36,622 nt of DNA from JAKAXG01 sp035702985 (GCA_035702985.1 DASSZD010000190.1:1-36622), one strand, 5' to 3'; counted from the stretch's first letter, positions 1 to 7,643 are shown. Numbers and translations are program-made. The notes: a model not told the origin generated them from the letters alone.

Positions 1-393
1 GGGCGCCGGTTCGGGGTCCGCCGGCCAGGCCGACCCGGCCGGCTCGACCGTGGTGACCCATCCGGTGTCGCCCCGGCGACCGACCATCCGGCGGGGCACG
101 ATCAGGTGCCCGGAGGCGGTCGGGTCGAAGGGGAGCGCCCCGATGGCCACCGGCCCGGTCCCGGGATGGCCGATCGGGTCGTCGGCGGGGATGGCGGCCA
201 GGGCGTCGGCCACCCGGGCGGACGCGGCCGGGTCGCCCAGGCCCTCGGGCAGGTCTATGCGCAGGGCCACCCCCTGTCCGGCCACGCCCCCGTGCTCGCC
301 CCGGAACAGCCACCCGCGGTCGCCGGCGAACCCCAGCAGGTCGGGCGGCTCCGGCAGGACGACCGTGGTGGCCCTCAGCCCGGGGCCGGTCAC
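1..393 (-). CDS. menF: Isochorismate synthase (MenF-like), N-terminal part, cut by window edge
   Basis: Reading the minus strand from a GTG at 393 gives 131 codons that run off the left edge. The visible part has the N-terminal layout of menaquinone-type isochorismate synthases: an opening strand region, then a segment reading GALPFDP followed by LIVPRRMVGR, which precedes the chorismate-binding core in this family. The enzyme would convert chorismate to isochorismate, the first committed step to menaquinone. The start codon overlaps the menG stop by four bases (GTGA), so the two genes are probably translationally coupled and belong to one menaquinone unit. The catalytic core lies outside the window, so a related chorismate-utilising enzyme cannot be fully excluded. 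Confidence 0.72.
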   Translation of the reverse strand, partial: MTGPGLRATTVVLPEPPDLLGFAGDRGWLFRGEHGGVAGQGVALRIDLPEGLGDPAASARVADALAAIPADDPIGHPGTGPVAIGALPFDPTASGHLIVPRRMVGRRGDTGWVTTVEPAGSAWPADPEPAP

Positions 394-1043
394 GGCAGCA
401 CCCGCCTGGTGGCGGTGATCAGCTGCGTGATGCCCCCGGACAGCATCCGCCGGCGGACGGCGCCGAACCCGGCCTCGCCCAGCAGGTCCAGGATCCCGTC
501 GCCGGGGGGCAGGTAGGCCACGGAGCGGGGCAGGTAGCGGTAGGCGTCCTGGTCGGACAGGAGACCGCCTATGCGGGGCACCACCTGTCCGAAGTACACG
601 GCGTGACCGCGGCGCAGGACCGGGTTGGTGGGGGTGGCCACGTCCAGCAGGGCCACCCGCCCGCCCGGGCGGATCACCCGGGCCAGCTCCGCGAACACGG
701 GCGCCAGGGCCACGAAGTTGCGCAGCGCGAACCCGCTGATGGCCCCGTCCAGGGCGGCGGTCCGCAGCGGCAGGTCCACACCGTCGCCCTGCAGCAGCGG
801 GGATCCGGTGCGGGCGTGGGAGAGCATCCCGAACGACAGGTCCACGCCCACCGCGGCGTGGCCGGCGGCGGTCAGGTCCCGGCACAGGTCGCCGGTCCCG
901 CAGGCCAGGTCCAGCACCTGCGAGCCCGGTCCCAGGTCGAGGGCGGCCACCGCCCGCCGGCGCCACAGGCGGTCCAACCCGAAGGTCATGATGCGGTTGA
1001 CCACGTCGTAGCGCGGCGCGATGTTGTCGAACATGGTCCGCAC
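390..1043 (-). CDS. menG: Demethylmenaquinone methyltransferase MenG/UbiE
   Basis: This is a class I SAM-dependent methyltransferase that would methylate demethylmenaquinone in the last step of menaquinone synthesis. The N-terminus reads MFDNIAPRYD, the UbiE/MenG signature. It is followed by the SAM-binding glycine loop DLACGTGDLC and the acidic DLSFGM segment, and later by RVIRPGGRVALLD. From the GTG at 1043 the protein is 217 residues, normal for the family. I chose that start because a GAGAAGG sequence sits eight bases upstream. The reading frame continues further upstream, where it overlaps the hydratase gene; a CTG at 1079 (CTGA overlap with its stop) is an alternative and would add the residues usually seen before MFD. 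It overlaps menF by four bases downstream. Confidence 0.88.
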   Translation of the reverse strand: MRTMFDNIAPRYDVVNRIMTFGLDRLWRRRAVAALDLGPGSQVLDLACGTGDLCRDLTAAGHAAVGVDLSFGMLSHARTGSPLLQGDGVDLPLRTAALDGAISGFALRNFVALAPVFAELARVIRPGGRVALLDVATPTNPVLRRGHAVYFGQVVPRIGGLLSDQDAYRYLPRSVAYLPPGDGILDLLGEAGFGAVRRRMLSGGITQLITATRRVLP

Positions 1044-1075
1044 GGCGCGGACCTTCTCAGCCCCCTGCGGGAGGG

Positions 1076-1531
1076 TCAGGAGTAGTAGCGGAACAGCACC
1101 TCGGCGACACACACCGGCTTGCTTCCGCCCTCGATCTCGTAAGTGACGTTGAGCTGCACCTGGGCTCCGCCGTTGACGTCCTCCACGCTGGCCAGCTCCA
1201 CCCCGGCCCGCACCTTCGAGCCCACCGGGACGGGGGAGGGGAACCGCAGCTTGTTGAGCCCGTAGTTGATGCCCATGGCCACCCCCGACACAGAGAACGC
1301 TTCGCTGAGCAGGGTCGGGGTCAGCGACAGGGTCAGGTAGCCGTGGGCGATGGGCGCCCCGAACGGGCCGGCCTTGGCCCGCTCCACGTCGACGTGGATC
1401 CACTGGTGGTCGCCGGTGGCGTCGGCGAACAGGTTGATCTGCTCCTGGGTCACCTGGTGCCATTCGCTGTATCCGAGGTGCTGGCCGACGCGTTCCTTGA
1501 GGCCGGCCAGGCCGTCGATCGTGGTGGTCAT
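1076..1531 (-). CDS. MaoC-fold (R)-specific enoyl-CoA hydratase, HtdZ type
   Basis: A 151-residue single hot-dog-fold hydratase. Residues about 36-50 hold the hydratase-2 signature FADATGDHQWIH with the catalytic Asp/His pair, followed by GAPIAHGYLTLSL and INYGLNKLRFPSPVPVGS. Length and wording match the mycobacterial protein Rv0130/HtdZ as I remember it. It would hydrate trans-2-enoyl thioesters to (R)-3-hydroxyacyl products in fatty acid metabolism. It begins its own unit: a TAGCCT hexamer ends seven bases before the ATG at 1531 and no Shine-Dalgarno sequence is visible. menG and menF follow on the same strand and may be co-transcribed. The exact substrate cannot be read from sequence. Confidence 0.88.
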   Translation of the reverse strand: MTTTIDGLAGLKERVGQHLGYSEWHQVTQEQINLFADATGDHQWIHVDVERAKAGPFGAPIAHGYLTLSLTPTLLSEAFSVSGVAMGINYGLNKLRFPSPVPVGSKVRAGVELASVEDVNGGAQVQLNVTYEIEGGSKPVCVAEVLFRYYS

Positions 1532-1538
1532 GACGGGC

Positions 1539-1544
1539 AGGCTA
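1539..1544 (-). promoter_or_regulatory. -10 hexamer TAGCCT of the MaoC hydratase gene
   Basis: TAGCCT on the minus strand is separated by seven bases from the ATG at 1531. Transcription would begin at or next to the start codon, giving a leaderless mRNA. No convincing -35 box was found. Confidence 0.5.
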
Positions 1545-1573
1545 CGCCAGGGGTCGCCCTTTTTCCCAAACTG

Positions 1574-1924
1574 CTACCGGAACCAGGTACGCCGGTAGTT
1601 GCGGCTCTGCGGGTGCAGCAGCAGGGCCAGGAGAGCGCCGTAGAAGAGCAGGTTCAGGATCAGCACGAAGCTGAAGCTGAGGATCATGAACGCGATCCAC
1701 AGCGCGGTCAGCGCCACGCCCAGCCAGTAGCCCCACTTCTTCTCGTTGGCCACGCCCAGCCCGGCCGCGGCCTGCCCGAGGACCAGGATGGTGCCGATGG
1801 GCACCACGAAGACCTGGCCGTCCAGCAGCCCGAAGACCGCGTTGATGTACATGATGACGGTGGCCATCATCAGGGTCTGAGGCTGGGTCCTGTCGATCCA
1901 GCGTAGAGACGACCGCATAGCCAT
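1574..1924 (-). CDS. Small integral membrane protein, unknown function
   Basis: A 116-residue protein with three to four hydrophobic segments, at roughly residues 18-38 (TLMMATVIMYINAVFGLL), 40-58 (FVVPIGTILVLGQ), 65-85 (YWLGVALTALWIAFMIL) and 83-102 (SFSFVLILNLLFYGALLAL). It has a basic N-terminus (RSSLRWIDR) and a basic tail (RNYRRTWFR). I do not recognise a named family. An in-frame ATG two codons downstream (1918) is an equally good start. It lies 22 bases after the rlmN stop on the same strand and has no TANNNT promoter of its own, so it is probably the last gene of an mshD-rlmN unit. No role can be assigned. Confidence 0.75.
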   Translation of the reverse strand: MAMRSSLRWIDRTQPQTLMMATVIMYINAVFGLLDGQVFVVPIGTILVLGQAAAGLGVANEKKWGYWLGVALTALWIAFMILSFSFVLILNLLFYGALLALLLHPQSRNYRRTWFR

Positions 1925-1946
1925 CAGTTTGGCATCCCCGGCGCCC

Positions 1947-3029
1947 TTACTCCCGCCGGGCTGCCGATCCGGCCGGAACGGGCTGCGTGGCGGCCCGGGC
2001 GGCCAGCTGGCCGCAGGCCGCGTCGATGTCGGTGCCCCGGTTGCGCCGCACGGTGGCGTTGACCCCGAGGTGCACCAGCTCGTCCCGGAAACGGCGTACC
2101 CCGGCCGGGTCGGTGCCCCTCACCGGGTAGCCGGGGGTCGGGTTGAGGGGGATGAGGTTGACGTGGGCGCCGAGGGGCACGGCGATGTCGGCCAGTTCCC
2201 GGGCGTCGACGGGCCGGTCGTTGACCCCCGAGATCAGGGCCCACTCGAAGCTGAGGCGACGGTTCTTGACCGTCAGGTACTGGCGGCACACCTCCACCAG
2301 GGCCTCGAGCGGGTACCGCTTGTTGAGCGGGACCAGACTGTCGCGCAGTCCGTCGTTGGCTGCGTGCAGCGACACCGCCAGGTTCACCGGCAGCGCCTCG
2401 TGGGACAGCCGGCGGATGCCGGGGACCACTCCCACGGTGGACACGGTGATGTGGCGGGCGGAGACGCCCATGTCGGCGTTGATGCGCTCTATGGCCGCCC
2501 ACACCCGGTCGTAGTTGGCGAGCGGCTCGCCCATGCCCATGAACACGATGTTCGACAGCCGGCGGGGCTCGGCCCGCCGGCGGGCGGCGGCCACCTGCTC
2601 GAGGATCTCCCCGGCGGACAGGTTCCGTTTGAAACCGGCCTGCCCGGTGGCGCAGAAGCCGCAGTTCATGGCGCAGCCGGCCTGGCTGGACACGCACACC
2701 GTGGCCCGGTCCGGGTAGAGCATCAGCACCGTCTCGATGGAGGCGTCCCCGGCGGCCGACCACAGCCACTTGATGGTCTGCCCGTCGTCGGACACCGTCT
2801 CGGCCCGGGGGGTGAGGGCGGCCGGGAACCGCCGCTCCAGATCGACCCGCAGGTCCCGGGGCAGGTTGGTCATCTCTTCCGGGCGCCGGCCGGCGCCGTA
2901 CATGGCCTGCCACACCTGCCCCACCCGGTAGGCGGGCTGGCCCTCGAGGGCGGCGGAGAGCTCCTCCCGGGTCAGGTCGTACAGTCCGGGGACGGCCCCG
3001 GGCCGGGTCCGGTTGCGGCTCCGGCTCAT
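1947..3029 (-). CDS. rlmN: Dual-specificity RNA methyltransferase RlmN
   Basis: A 360-residue radical-SAM enzyme that would methylate C2 of A2503 in 23S rRNA and A37 of some tRNAs. The CxxxCxxC iron-sulfur motif appears as CAMNCGFCATG, preceded by CVSSQAG. GMGEPLANYD follows, the SAM-binding GEP region of the family. The second catalytic Cys is in the C-terminal segment TDIDAACGQLA. The N-terminal accessory part has YRVGQVWQAMY and EEMTNLPRDLR, which are typical of RlmN. The ATG at 3029 overlaps the mshD stop by four bases (ATGA), which fixes the start and suggests coupling. The reading frame continues open upstream inside mshD, but that part is a shadow. Confidence 0.96.
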   Translation of the reverse strand: MSRSRNRTRPGAVPGLYDLTREELSAALEGQPAYRVGQVWQAMYGAGRRPEEMTNLPRDLRVDLERRFPAALTPRAETVSDDGQTIKWLWSAAGDASIETVLMLYPDRATVCVSSQAGCAMNCGFCATGQAGFKRNLSAGEILEQVAAARRRAEPRRLSNIVFMGMGEPLANYDRVWAAIERINADMGVSARHITVSTVGVVPGIRRLSHEALPVNLAVSLHAANDGLRDSLVPLNKRYPLEALVEVCRQYLTVKNRRLSFEWALISGVNDRPVDARELADIAVPLGAHVNLIPLNPTPGYPVRGTDPAGVRRFRDELVHLGVNATVRRNRGTDIDAACGQLAARAATQPVPAGSAARRE

Positions 3030-3970
3030 CGGGTGGCCCGGCCGGCGCCGCTGGCAGCGATGTCGCCCACGTAGGCCTGGTCCAGGTGGTTGATGACGAA
3101 GCCCATGTCGACATACAACTTGACCGCCGGGGTGTTGTCGGCGTCGACGTAGAGCATCCCGATGCGGAACCCCTCCCGGTAGAGGTGGTCCAGGCCGGCC
3201 GCGACCAGGCGGCGGCCGGTGCCGGGCCGGCGGGGGGCCCCGGGGTCGACCGCGATGACGTATATCTCGCCCAGCGGCGGGTCGTGGTCGGGATGGCCCT
3301 TGGTCCAGCAGAATCCGTCGACCTCCCCGCCGGCCCCCTCGTGCAGCAGGAACCCGGCCGGATCGAACCACGGCTCCGCCTCCCGCTGCTTCAGCGTGTC
3401 GATGTCCCAGCCGCCCTGCTCGGGGTGCCAGTGGAAGGCCCGGTTGTTGACCCCCAGCCAGGCTTCCTCGTCCTGGCCCACCCGGAACGCCCGGGTCACG
3501 AAGGTCGGGTCGGTTTCGTCCAGGTCGTAGGGCAGCGGCCGTCGCATCTGGTACAGGATCCGGCCGGGGGCCAGGCCGATGTCGGCGGCGATCCGGTCGT
3601 GCTCCGGGCGGGGCTGGTTGACCCACATGTGGACATGACCTCCGCCGGCGCCGGCGATCACCCGGGCCGCCTCCCGGACCAGGTCGGCCCCGATCGTGTT
3701 GCCCGGCGTGCGGTGGTGGGGATCGACCACGTACTCCAGAGCCCAGCTGTCGGCACCCCGGCTGACCTGGGCGTAGCCGACCGGATGGCTGTGGCCGTCC
3801 TCCCATGCCACGAGACCGGCGAACCCGGTCCGGCCGCCCTGCACCAGGTCCAGCCAGGCGTGCTCGTCGATGGCCGCGTGGGCGTCGGCGGCCCGGGCCT
3901 GGTCCAGGAGGCCGGTGACGGCGTCGACGTCGGGCCGCCCCAGATGGCTCTTGATCTCGATCCGGTGCAC
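3026..3970 (-). CDS. mshD: Mycothiol synthase MshD
   Basis: A 314-residue tandem GNAT acetyltransferase that would transfer acetyl from acetyl-CoA to Cys-GlcN-inositol, completing mycothiol, the main low-molecular-weight thiol of actinomycetes. The C-terminal GNAT domain carries the acetyl-CoA loop RRPGTGRRLV and the typical end LYVDADNTPAVKLYVDMGF. The N-terminal half includes the degenerate first GNAT domain with a YVVDPHHR segment. I place the start at the GTG at 3970: a TACCCT hexamer ends seven bases upstream, and the protein then begins just before RIEIKSHLGRPD at normal family length. A longer start at 4096 would add a Pro/Ala-rich tail and overlap nth. It overlaps rlmN downstream by four bases. 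Confidence 0.93.
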   Translation of the reverse strand: MHRIEIKSHLGRPDVDAVTGLLDQARAADAHAAIDEHAWLDLVQGGRTGFAGLVAWEDGHSHPVGYAQVSRGADSWALEYVVDPHHRTPGNTIGADLVREAARVIAGAGGGHVHMWVNQPRPEHDRIAADIGLAPGRILYQMRRPLPYDLDETDPTFVTRAFRVGQDEEAWLGVNNRAFHWHPEQGGWDIDTLKQREAEPWFDPAGFLLHEGAGGEVDGFCWTKGHPDHDPPLGEIYVIAVDPGAPRRPGTGRRLVAAGLDHLYREGFRIGMLYVDADNTPAVKLYVDMGFVINHLDQAYVGDIAASGAGRATR

Positions 3971-3977
3971 CGTCCGC

Positions 3978-3983
3978 AGGGTA
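3978..3983 (-). promoter_or_regulatory. -10 hexamer TACCCT of mshD
   Basis: TACCCT on the minus strand lies seven bases before the GTG at 3970. It supports both that start and a leaderless transcript for mshD-rlmN. It is about 85 bases from the divergent nth hexamer, so the two genes share this intergenic region. Confidence 0.5.
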
Positions 3984-4067
3984 CCCGGTGGGGCGGCGCC
4001 GGCCGCTGTGGGGTGCGGGTGGGGAGGGGCGGCCGGTGCGGGTTGCGGGACGTGCCCGGTGGATCCG

Positions 4068-4073
4068 TAGGCT
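4068..4073 (+). promoter_or_regulatory. -10 hexamer TAGGCT of nth
   Basis: TAGGCT ends six bases before the GTG at 4080, predicting a leaderless nth mRNA. No Shine-Dalgarno sequence is present. Confidence 0.5.
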
Positions 4074-4079
4074 GGGGCG

Positions 4080-4796
4080 GTGGCCAGACCCCGCACCCCG
4101 AAAGGCCGGGCCGCCGAGTCGACGCGGCGCTTGGCGGAGCTCTACCCGGGCACGGCCCGGGACCTGTGCGAGCTGGATTTCGACACGCCGTTCCAGCTGC
4201 TGGTCGCCACCGTGCTGTCAGCCCAGACGACCGACCTCCGGGTCAACTCGGTCACTCCCGCTCTGTTCAAGCGTTACCCCACCCCGGTCGATCTGGCCGG
4301 GGCGGACCCGGCCGAGCTGGAGGAGCTGATCCGATCCACCGGGTTCTTCCGTTCCAAGGCCCGCAGCCTGATGGGTCTGGCCCGGGAGCTGGACGAGCGC
4401 TTCGCCGGCGAGGTGCCCACGGCCATGGAGGAGCTGGTGACGCTGCCGGGGGTCGGCCGCAAGACGGCGAATGTCATCCGCAGCGTGGCGTTCGGCCTGC
4501 CCGGGCTGGCCGTTGACACCCACGTGACCCGCCTCACCCGCCTGCTGGGGCTCACCGAATCGGATGATCCGGTCAAAATCGAGTCCGAGGTGTGCGCCCT
4601 GGTGCCGGCCCGGGAATGGGGGGCGCTGGGGCTGCGGCTGATCCTGCACGGCCGGCGGGTCTGCGTTGCCCGCCGGCCCCGCTGCCAGGACTGCGTCCTG
4701 GCGGATTTCTGCCCGTCGGCGATCCTGCCTACCAAGCCACCGGCTGCCAAGCGGGCCCGGCCCAGGGGCGAGGGGCTGGGCCCCGGGAAGGCCTGA
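4080..4796 (+). CDS. nth: Endonuclease III (DNA glycosylase / AP lyase)
   Basis: A 238-residue base-excision-repair glycosylase that would remove oxidised pyrimidines. The helix-hairpin-helix is LPGVGRKTANVI with catalytic Lys128. The catalytic Asp is D146 in AVDTHVTR. The four iron-sulfur ligands are C195, C202, C205 and C211 in the family's C-x6-C-x2-C-x5-C spacing. The early SAQTTD motif at about residues 47-52 is also canonical. Start is a GTG with a TAGGCT hexamer six bases upstream. The C-terminal tail after the cluster is basic and Pro/Gly-rich, and its last codons lie inside a 17-bp tandem duplication that also copies the stop codon. Confidence 0.96.
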   Translation: MARPRTPKGRAAESTRRLAELYPGTARDLCELDFDTPFQLLVATVLSAQTTDLRVNSVTPALFKRYPTPVDLAGADPAELEELIRSTGFFRSKARSLMGLARELDERFAGEVPTAMEELVTLPGVGRKTANVIRSVAFGLPGLAVDTHVTRLTRLLGLTESDDPVKIESEVCALVPAREWGALGLRLILHGRRVCVARRPRCQDCVLADFCPSAILPTKPPAAKRARPRGEGLGPGKA

Positions 4797-4821
4797 GCCC
4801 CGGGAAGGCCTGAGCCCCGGG
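4781..4821 (+). repeat. 17-bp tandem duplication spanning the nth stop codon
   Basis: The unit CCCCGGGAAGGCCTGAG occurs at 4781-4797 and again at 4798-4814, and the first seven bases recur at 4815-4821. The nth TGA (4794-4796) lies in the first copy and is repeated in the second. As the period is not a multiple of three, it looks like a recent replication-slippage event that did not change the protein end. Confidence 0.85.
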
Positions 4822-4900
4822 TCCCTCAGGTCGAGGGGTGAGTTGTTGTCCCTACAGGGCAGAAAGCCCACCCCTCGGGCGGATTCGGGCGGGCAGACCT
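4809..4900. terminator. Nested inverted repeats between nth and the convergent small gene
   Basis: The strongest dyad is CGAGGGGTG (4832-4840) with CACCCCTCG (4869-4877), nine perfect pairs around 28 bases. Inside are GGGC(AGAAA)GCCC (4857-4869) and CCCT/AGGG (4850-4859). Outside, AGGTC (4828-4832) can pair with GACCT (4896-4900). CCTGAG/CTCAGG (4809-4830) forms a further small stem next to the nth stop. The element lies between genes converging from both sides, so a bidirectional terminator is the simplest reading. There is no T tract, and a structured RNA is possible. Low certainty on function, high on the pairing. Confidence 0.45.
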
Positions 4901-4903
4901 CAG

Positions 4904-4949
4904 CCACCACGACCACCACCACGACCACCACCACGACCACCACCACCAC
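4904..4949. repeat. Microsatellite of (GACCACCACCAC) units
   Basis: Three perfect 12-bp units, GACCACCACCAC, begin at 4911, 4923 and 4935, flanked by partial units. Read as protein it would be poly-Thr on the plus strand or poly-Val on the minus strand, but no credible gene covers it. The tract lies 47 bases beyond the stop of the small minus-strand gene. Slippage-prone; possibly variable between strains. Confidence 0.85.
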
Positions 4950-4995
4950 TGCCAGCGGCACCCCCAGCGCCGCCGAGCGGCGGCCGCGTCCGCCG

Positions 4996-5178
4996 CTACC
5001 GGTCCAGGGCCCGGTTGAGCCGGCGCTCGGCGGTACGCAGGGTCCGTTCCACCTCGAACAGCTCCGGCCCCAGGTCGTCCCGCTCCTCGGATCCCAGGTC
5101 CTCGGCGATCTGGCCGACCTGGCCCACCAGTTCGTGCAGTCGGGTGGCCACGGAACTCAGTTCGGCGCGAGCAGTCAT
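4996..5178 (-). CDS. Small helical (coiled-coil-like) protein, unknown
   Basis: A 60-residue acidic protein from an ATG at 5178 to a TAG at 4996. It reads as one or two amphipathic helices with regularly spaced Leu/Val (residues 7-28 and 39-58) and many Glu/Asp/Arg, and it has no Cys. It is likely real because its codons keep a strong G/C third-position bias and it starts only 12 bases from the divergent hisD start. I know of no assigned function. It could be a structural or regulatory small protein. No Shine-Dalgarno sequence is visible, and the shared start region with hisD leaves room only for overlapping promoters. Confidence 0.6.
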   Translation of the reverse strand: MTARAELSSVATRLHELVGQVGQIAEDLGSEERDDLGPELFEVERTLRTAERRLNRALDR

Positions 5179-5190
5179 ACAACTACCATC

Positions 5191-6588
5191 ATGGACCCGA
5201 TGGCTCCCCCCGCCGAATCGACCCCCGCCGGCACGACGCCGCCCGCCGGCACGCCAGCCGCCACCACCCCCCCGGCCGGCCTGCTCACCACCATCGACCT
5301 GCGCGGCCACCCCGGCGACCTGCGCCGGGCCCTGCCCGCCCCGGTCATCGTGGACGACGGGGAGGCGGCAGCCGCCGTGCGGGCCATCCTGGCCGACGTG
5401 CGGGACCGGGGCGACGCCGCCCTGCGCCACGCCACCGAGCGCTTCGACCGGGTCCGTATAGACGACATCCGGGTCCCGCCCGAAGAGGTCAAGGCCGCCC
5501 TCGAGCGGATCCCGGTGGCGCTGCGCCAAGCCCTCGAGGCCGCCCACGACAACATCGTCGACTACCACCGCTCCCAGCTCCATCCGGACTCACGCTACGA
5601 GCGGGACGGGGTGGTGATCCGGGAGCTGCGCAAGCCGGTCGACCGGGCCGGCCTGTACGTGCCCGGCGGAAGGGCCCCGCTGGCGTCCACGGTGCTCATG
5701 ACCGCCGCCCCGGCCCGGGTGGCCGGCGTGGGGGCGCTGGCGGTGTGCTCCCCGCCCGGCCCCGACGGCCGGCTGGCCCCAGCCATCCTGGCCGCCGCCG
5801 CCATCGCCGGCGTGGACGAGGTGTACCGGGTGGGCGGGGCCCAGGCGGTGGCCGCCCTGGCCTACGGCACCGAGTCGGTCCCGGCGGTGGACGTCATCGT
5901 CGGCCCCGGCAACCGGTACGTGGCCATCGCCGAGCGGCTGGTGGCGGGGGAGGGGGCGGTGGGGGTGCCGTCCGCTTTCACCGGTCCGTCCGAGGTGGCG
6001 GTCGTCGCCGACGCCACCACCGACCCGACCCACGCCGCCGTGGACCTGGTCGTCCAGGCCGAGCACGGCCCCGACGGCCTGGCCTACCTGATCACCTGGT
6101 CCGAGGACGCCGCCGCCCGTATCGGGGCCGAGGTCGACCGCATCACCGGCGAGTCGCCCCGGCGCCCCGAGGTGCAGGCCACCCTGGAAAAAGGTGGCTA
6201 CACCGTGCTGGTGGACGGCCCCGAGCAGGCCATGGCCGTGGCCAACGCGGTGGCCGCCGAGCACCTGGAGCTGATGACCGCCGACCCCGAGGCCCTGGTC
6301 CCCCGGCTCACCACCGCCGGCGCCGTGTTCCTCGGCCCGTGGGCGCCGGCCAGCGTCGGCGACTACGCCGCCGGCCCCAACCACGTGCTGCCCACCGCCC
6401 GCTCGGCCCGTTTCGGCAGTGCCCTGCGAGTGGACGACTTCTGCAAGTACATCCACCTGGTCGACGTGGACCGGCGCGGCCTGGACCGCCTGGCGCCGGC
6501 CGTGGAGGCCATGGCCGTGTCCGAGGGGCTGGCCGCCCACGCCGATTCCGTCCGGTACCGCACCGGCGCCAGGACCCCGCCCAGGTGA
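5191..6588 (+). CDS. hisD: Histidinol dehydrogenase HisD
   Basis: A 465-residue zinc enzyme that would oxidise histidinol to histidine in two NAD-dependent steps, the end of the pathway. Zinc and catalytic residues are visible in VVQAEHGPDG (Gln and His ligands), AAEHLEL (the Glu-His pair), GDYAAGPNHVLPT (Asp ligand) and GLAAHADSVRYR (His ligand). KPVDRAGLYVPGG and VIVGPGNRYVA are standard. The first 30 residues are Pro/Thr/Ala-rich and exceed the usual family length; ATG 5200 is a possible alternative start. It opens the his operon and overlaps hisC by four bases (GTGA). The upstream sequence has only an imperfect promoter hexamer (TACAAC, seven bases before ATG). Confidence 0.96.
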   Translation: MDPMAPPAESTPAGTTPPAGTPAATTPPAGLLTTIDLRGHPGDLRRALPAPVIVDDGEAAAAVRAILADVRDRGDAALRHATERFDRVRIDDIRVPPEEVKAALERIPVALRQALEAAHDNIVDYHRSQLHPDSRYERDGVVIRELRKPVDRAGLYVPGGRAPLASTVLMTAAPARVAGVGALAVCSPPGPDGRLAPAILAAAAIAGVDEVYRVGGAQAVAALAYGTESVPAVDVIVGPGNRYVAIAERLVAGEGAVGVPSAFTGPSEVAVVADATTDPTHAAVDLVVQAEHGPDGLAYLITWSEDAAARIGAEVDRITGESPRRPEVQATLEKGGYTVLVDGPEQAMAVANAVAAEHLELMTADPEALVPRLTTAGAVFLGPWAPASVGDYAAGPNHVLPTARSARFGSALRVDDFCKYIHLVDVDRRGLDRLAPAVEAMAVSEGLAAHADSVRYRTGARTPPR

Positions 6589-7643
6589 CCCTCCCCGATC
6601 CCCGCCCCGACCTGGGCCTGCGGGAGGGCTACCACTCGCCGCAGGTGGATGTGGCAGTGCGGCTGAACACCAACGAGTCGCCCCTGCCACCGCCGCCGGA
6701 ATGGACCGAACGGCTGGTGGAGGAGGTGCGGCGCATCTCCTGGAACCGCTACCCGGACCGGGCCGCCACCGGCCTGAGGGAAGCCCTGGCCGGCCTGCAC
6801 GGGGTGCGGCCCGACCAGGTGTTCTGCGCCAACGGGTCCAACGAGGTGCTGCAGTCGCTGTGCCTGGCCTACGGCGGGCCGGGCCGCCAGGTGGCCGTGT
6901 TCGAGCCGACCTACGCCCTGCACGCCCACATCGCCCACCTGACCGGCACCGGGGTGGCGGAGGGCGCCCGGCGCCCGGACTTCTCGCTGGACCTGGACGT
7001 GGTCCACGACCTGGTCGCCGCCGCCCGGCCGGTCCTCACCTTCTTGTGCTCGCCGAACAACCCGACCGGCCTGGCCGAGGACCCGGCCGCGGTGCGGGCG
7101 GTGCTGGGGGCCGCTCCGGGGCTGGTGGTGGTGGACGAGGCGTACGGGCAGTTCGCCGACTGGTCGGCCGTGGAACTGGTCGACGACGACCGGCCACTGG
7201 TGGTGACCCGCACGTTCTCCAAGACCTGGTCCATGGCCGCCGCCCGCCTGGGGTACCTGATCGGGCCGGCGCCGGTGGTGTCCAACCTGGAGCGGGTGGC
7301 CCTGCCCTACCACCTGGACGCCCTCAAGCAGGCCGCCGGCCGGTTGGCAGTCGAATTCGTGGGACAAATGGAGCAGCGGGTGGGGTTGATCGTCCGCGAG
7401 CGGCAGCGGATCCTCGCGGCGTTCGCCCGGATGCCGGTCACCGCCTGGCCGTCCCAATCCAACTTCATCCTGTTCCGGCCGGAGAGCCGTAAGGGCACCG
7501 AGGTGTGGCAGGGCCTGCTCGAACGGGGCGTGCTGGTGCGCGACACCTCCGGCTGGCCCGGTCTGGCCGGCTGCTTGCGGGTCACGGTGGGGACACCGGA
7601 GGAGAACGGCCGTTTCCTGTCCGCCCTGGAGGAGGTTCTGTGA
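6585..7643 (+). CDS. hisC: Histidinol-phosphate aminotransferase HisC
   Basis: A 352-residue fold-type I PLP aminotransferase that would convert imidazole-acetol phosphate and glutamate to histidinol phosphate. The PLP lysine is in TRTFSKTWSMAAARLGY. SPNNPTG and VVDEAYGQF are the cofactor-positioning motifs, and RLNTNESPLPPPP is the family's N-terminal substrate loop. The GTG start at 6585 overlaps the hisD stop. The frame is open further upstream within hisD, but the family N-terminus begins here. It overlaps hisB by four bases. Confidence 0.95.
   Translation: MTLPDPRPDLGLREGYHSPQVDVAVRLNTNESPLPPPPEWTERLVEEVRRISWNRYPDRAATGLREALAGLHGVRPDQVFCANGSNEVLQSLCLAYGGPGRQVAVFEPTYALHAHIAHLTGTGVAEGARRPDFSLDLDVVHDLVAAARPVLTFLCSPNNPTGLAEDPAAVRAVLGAAPGLVVVDEAYGQFADWSAVELVDDDRPLVVTRTFSKTWSMAAARLGYLIGPAPVVSNLERVALPYHLDALKQAAGRLAVEFVGQMEQRVGLIVRERQRILAAFARMPVTAWPSQSNFILFRPESRKGTEVWQGLLERGVLVRDTSGWPGLAGCLRVTVGTPEENGRFLSALEEVL

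Noticed and set aside
390..1463. Extending menG to a 357-residue protein
   Set aside because: The extra N-terminus is the out-of-frame shadow of the MaoC hydratase gene, which has its own start, motifs and promoter hexamer.
1929..3074. Long plus-strand frames opposite rlmN, mshD, typA, fabD and others
   Set aside because: They are mirror frames typical of very GC-rich coding DNA, rich in Arg/Gly/His/Pro and without recognisable motifs, while the opposite strand encodes clear families.
4218..4961. Minus-strand open frame with a poly-valine stretch
   Set aside because: It is the translation of the GACCACCACCAC microsatellite joined to the antisense strand of nth; no family features and no plausible start region.
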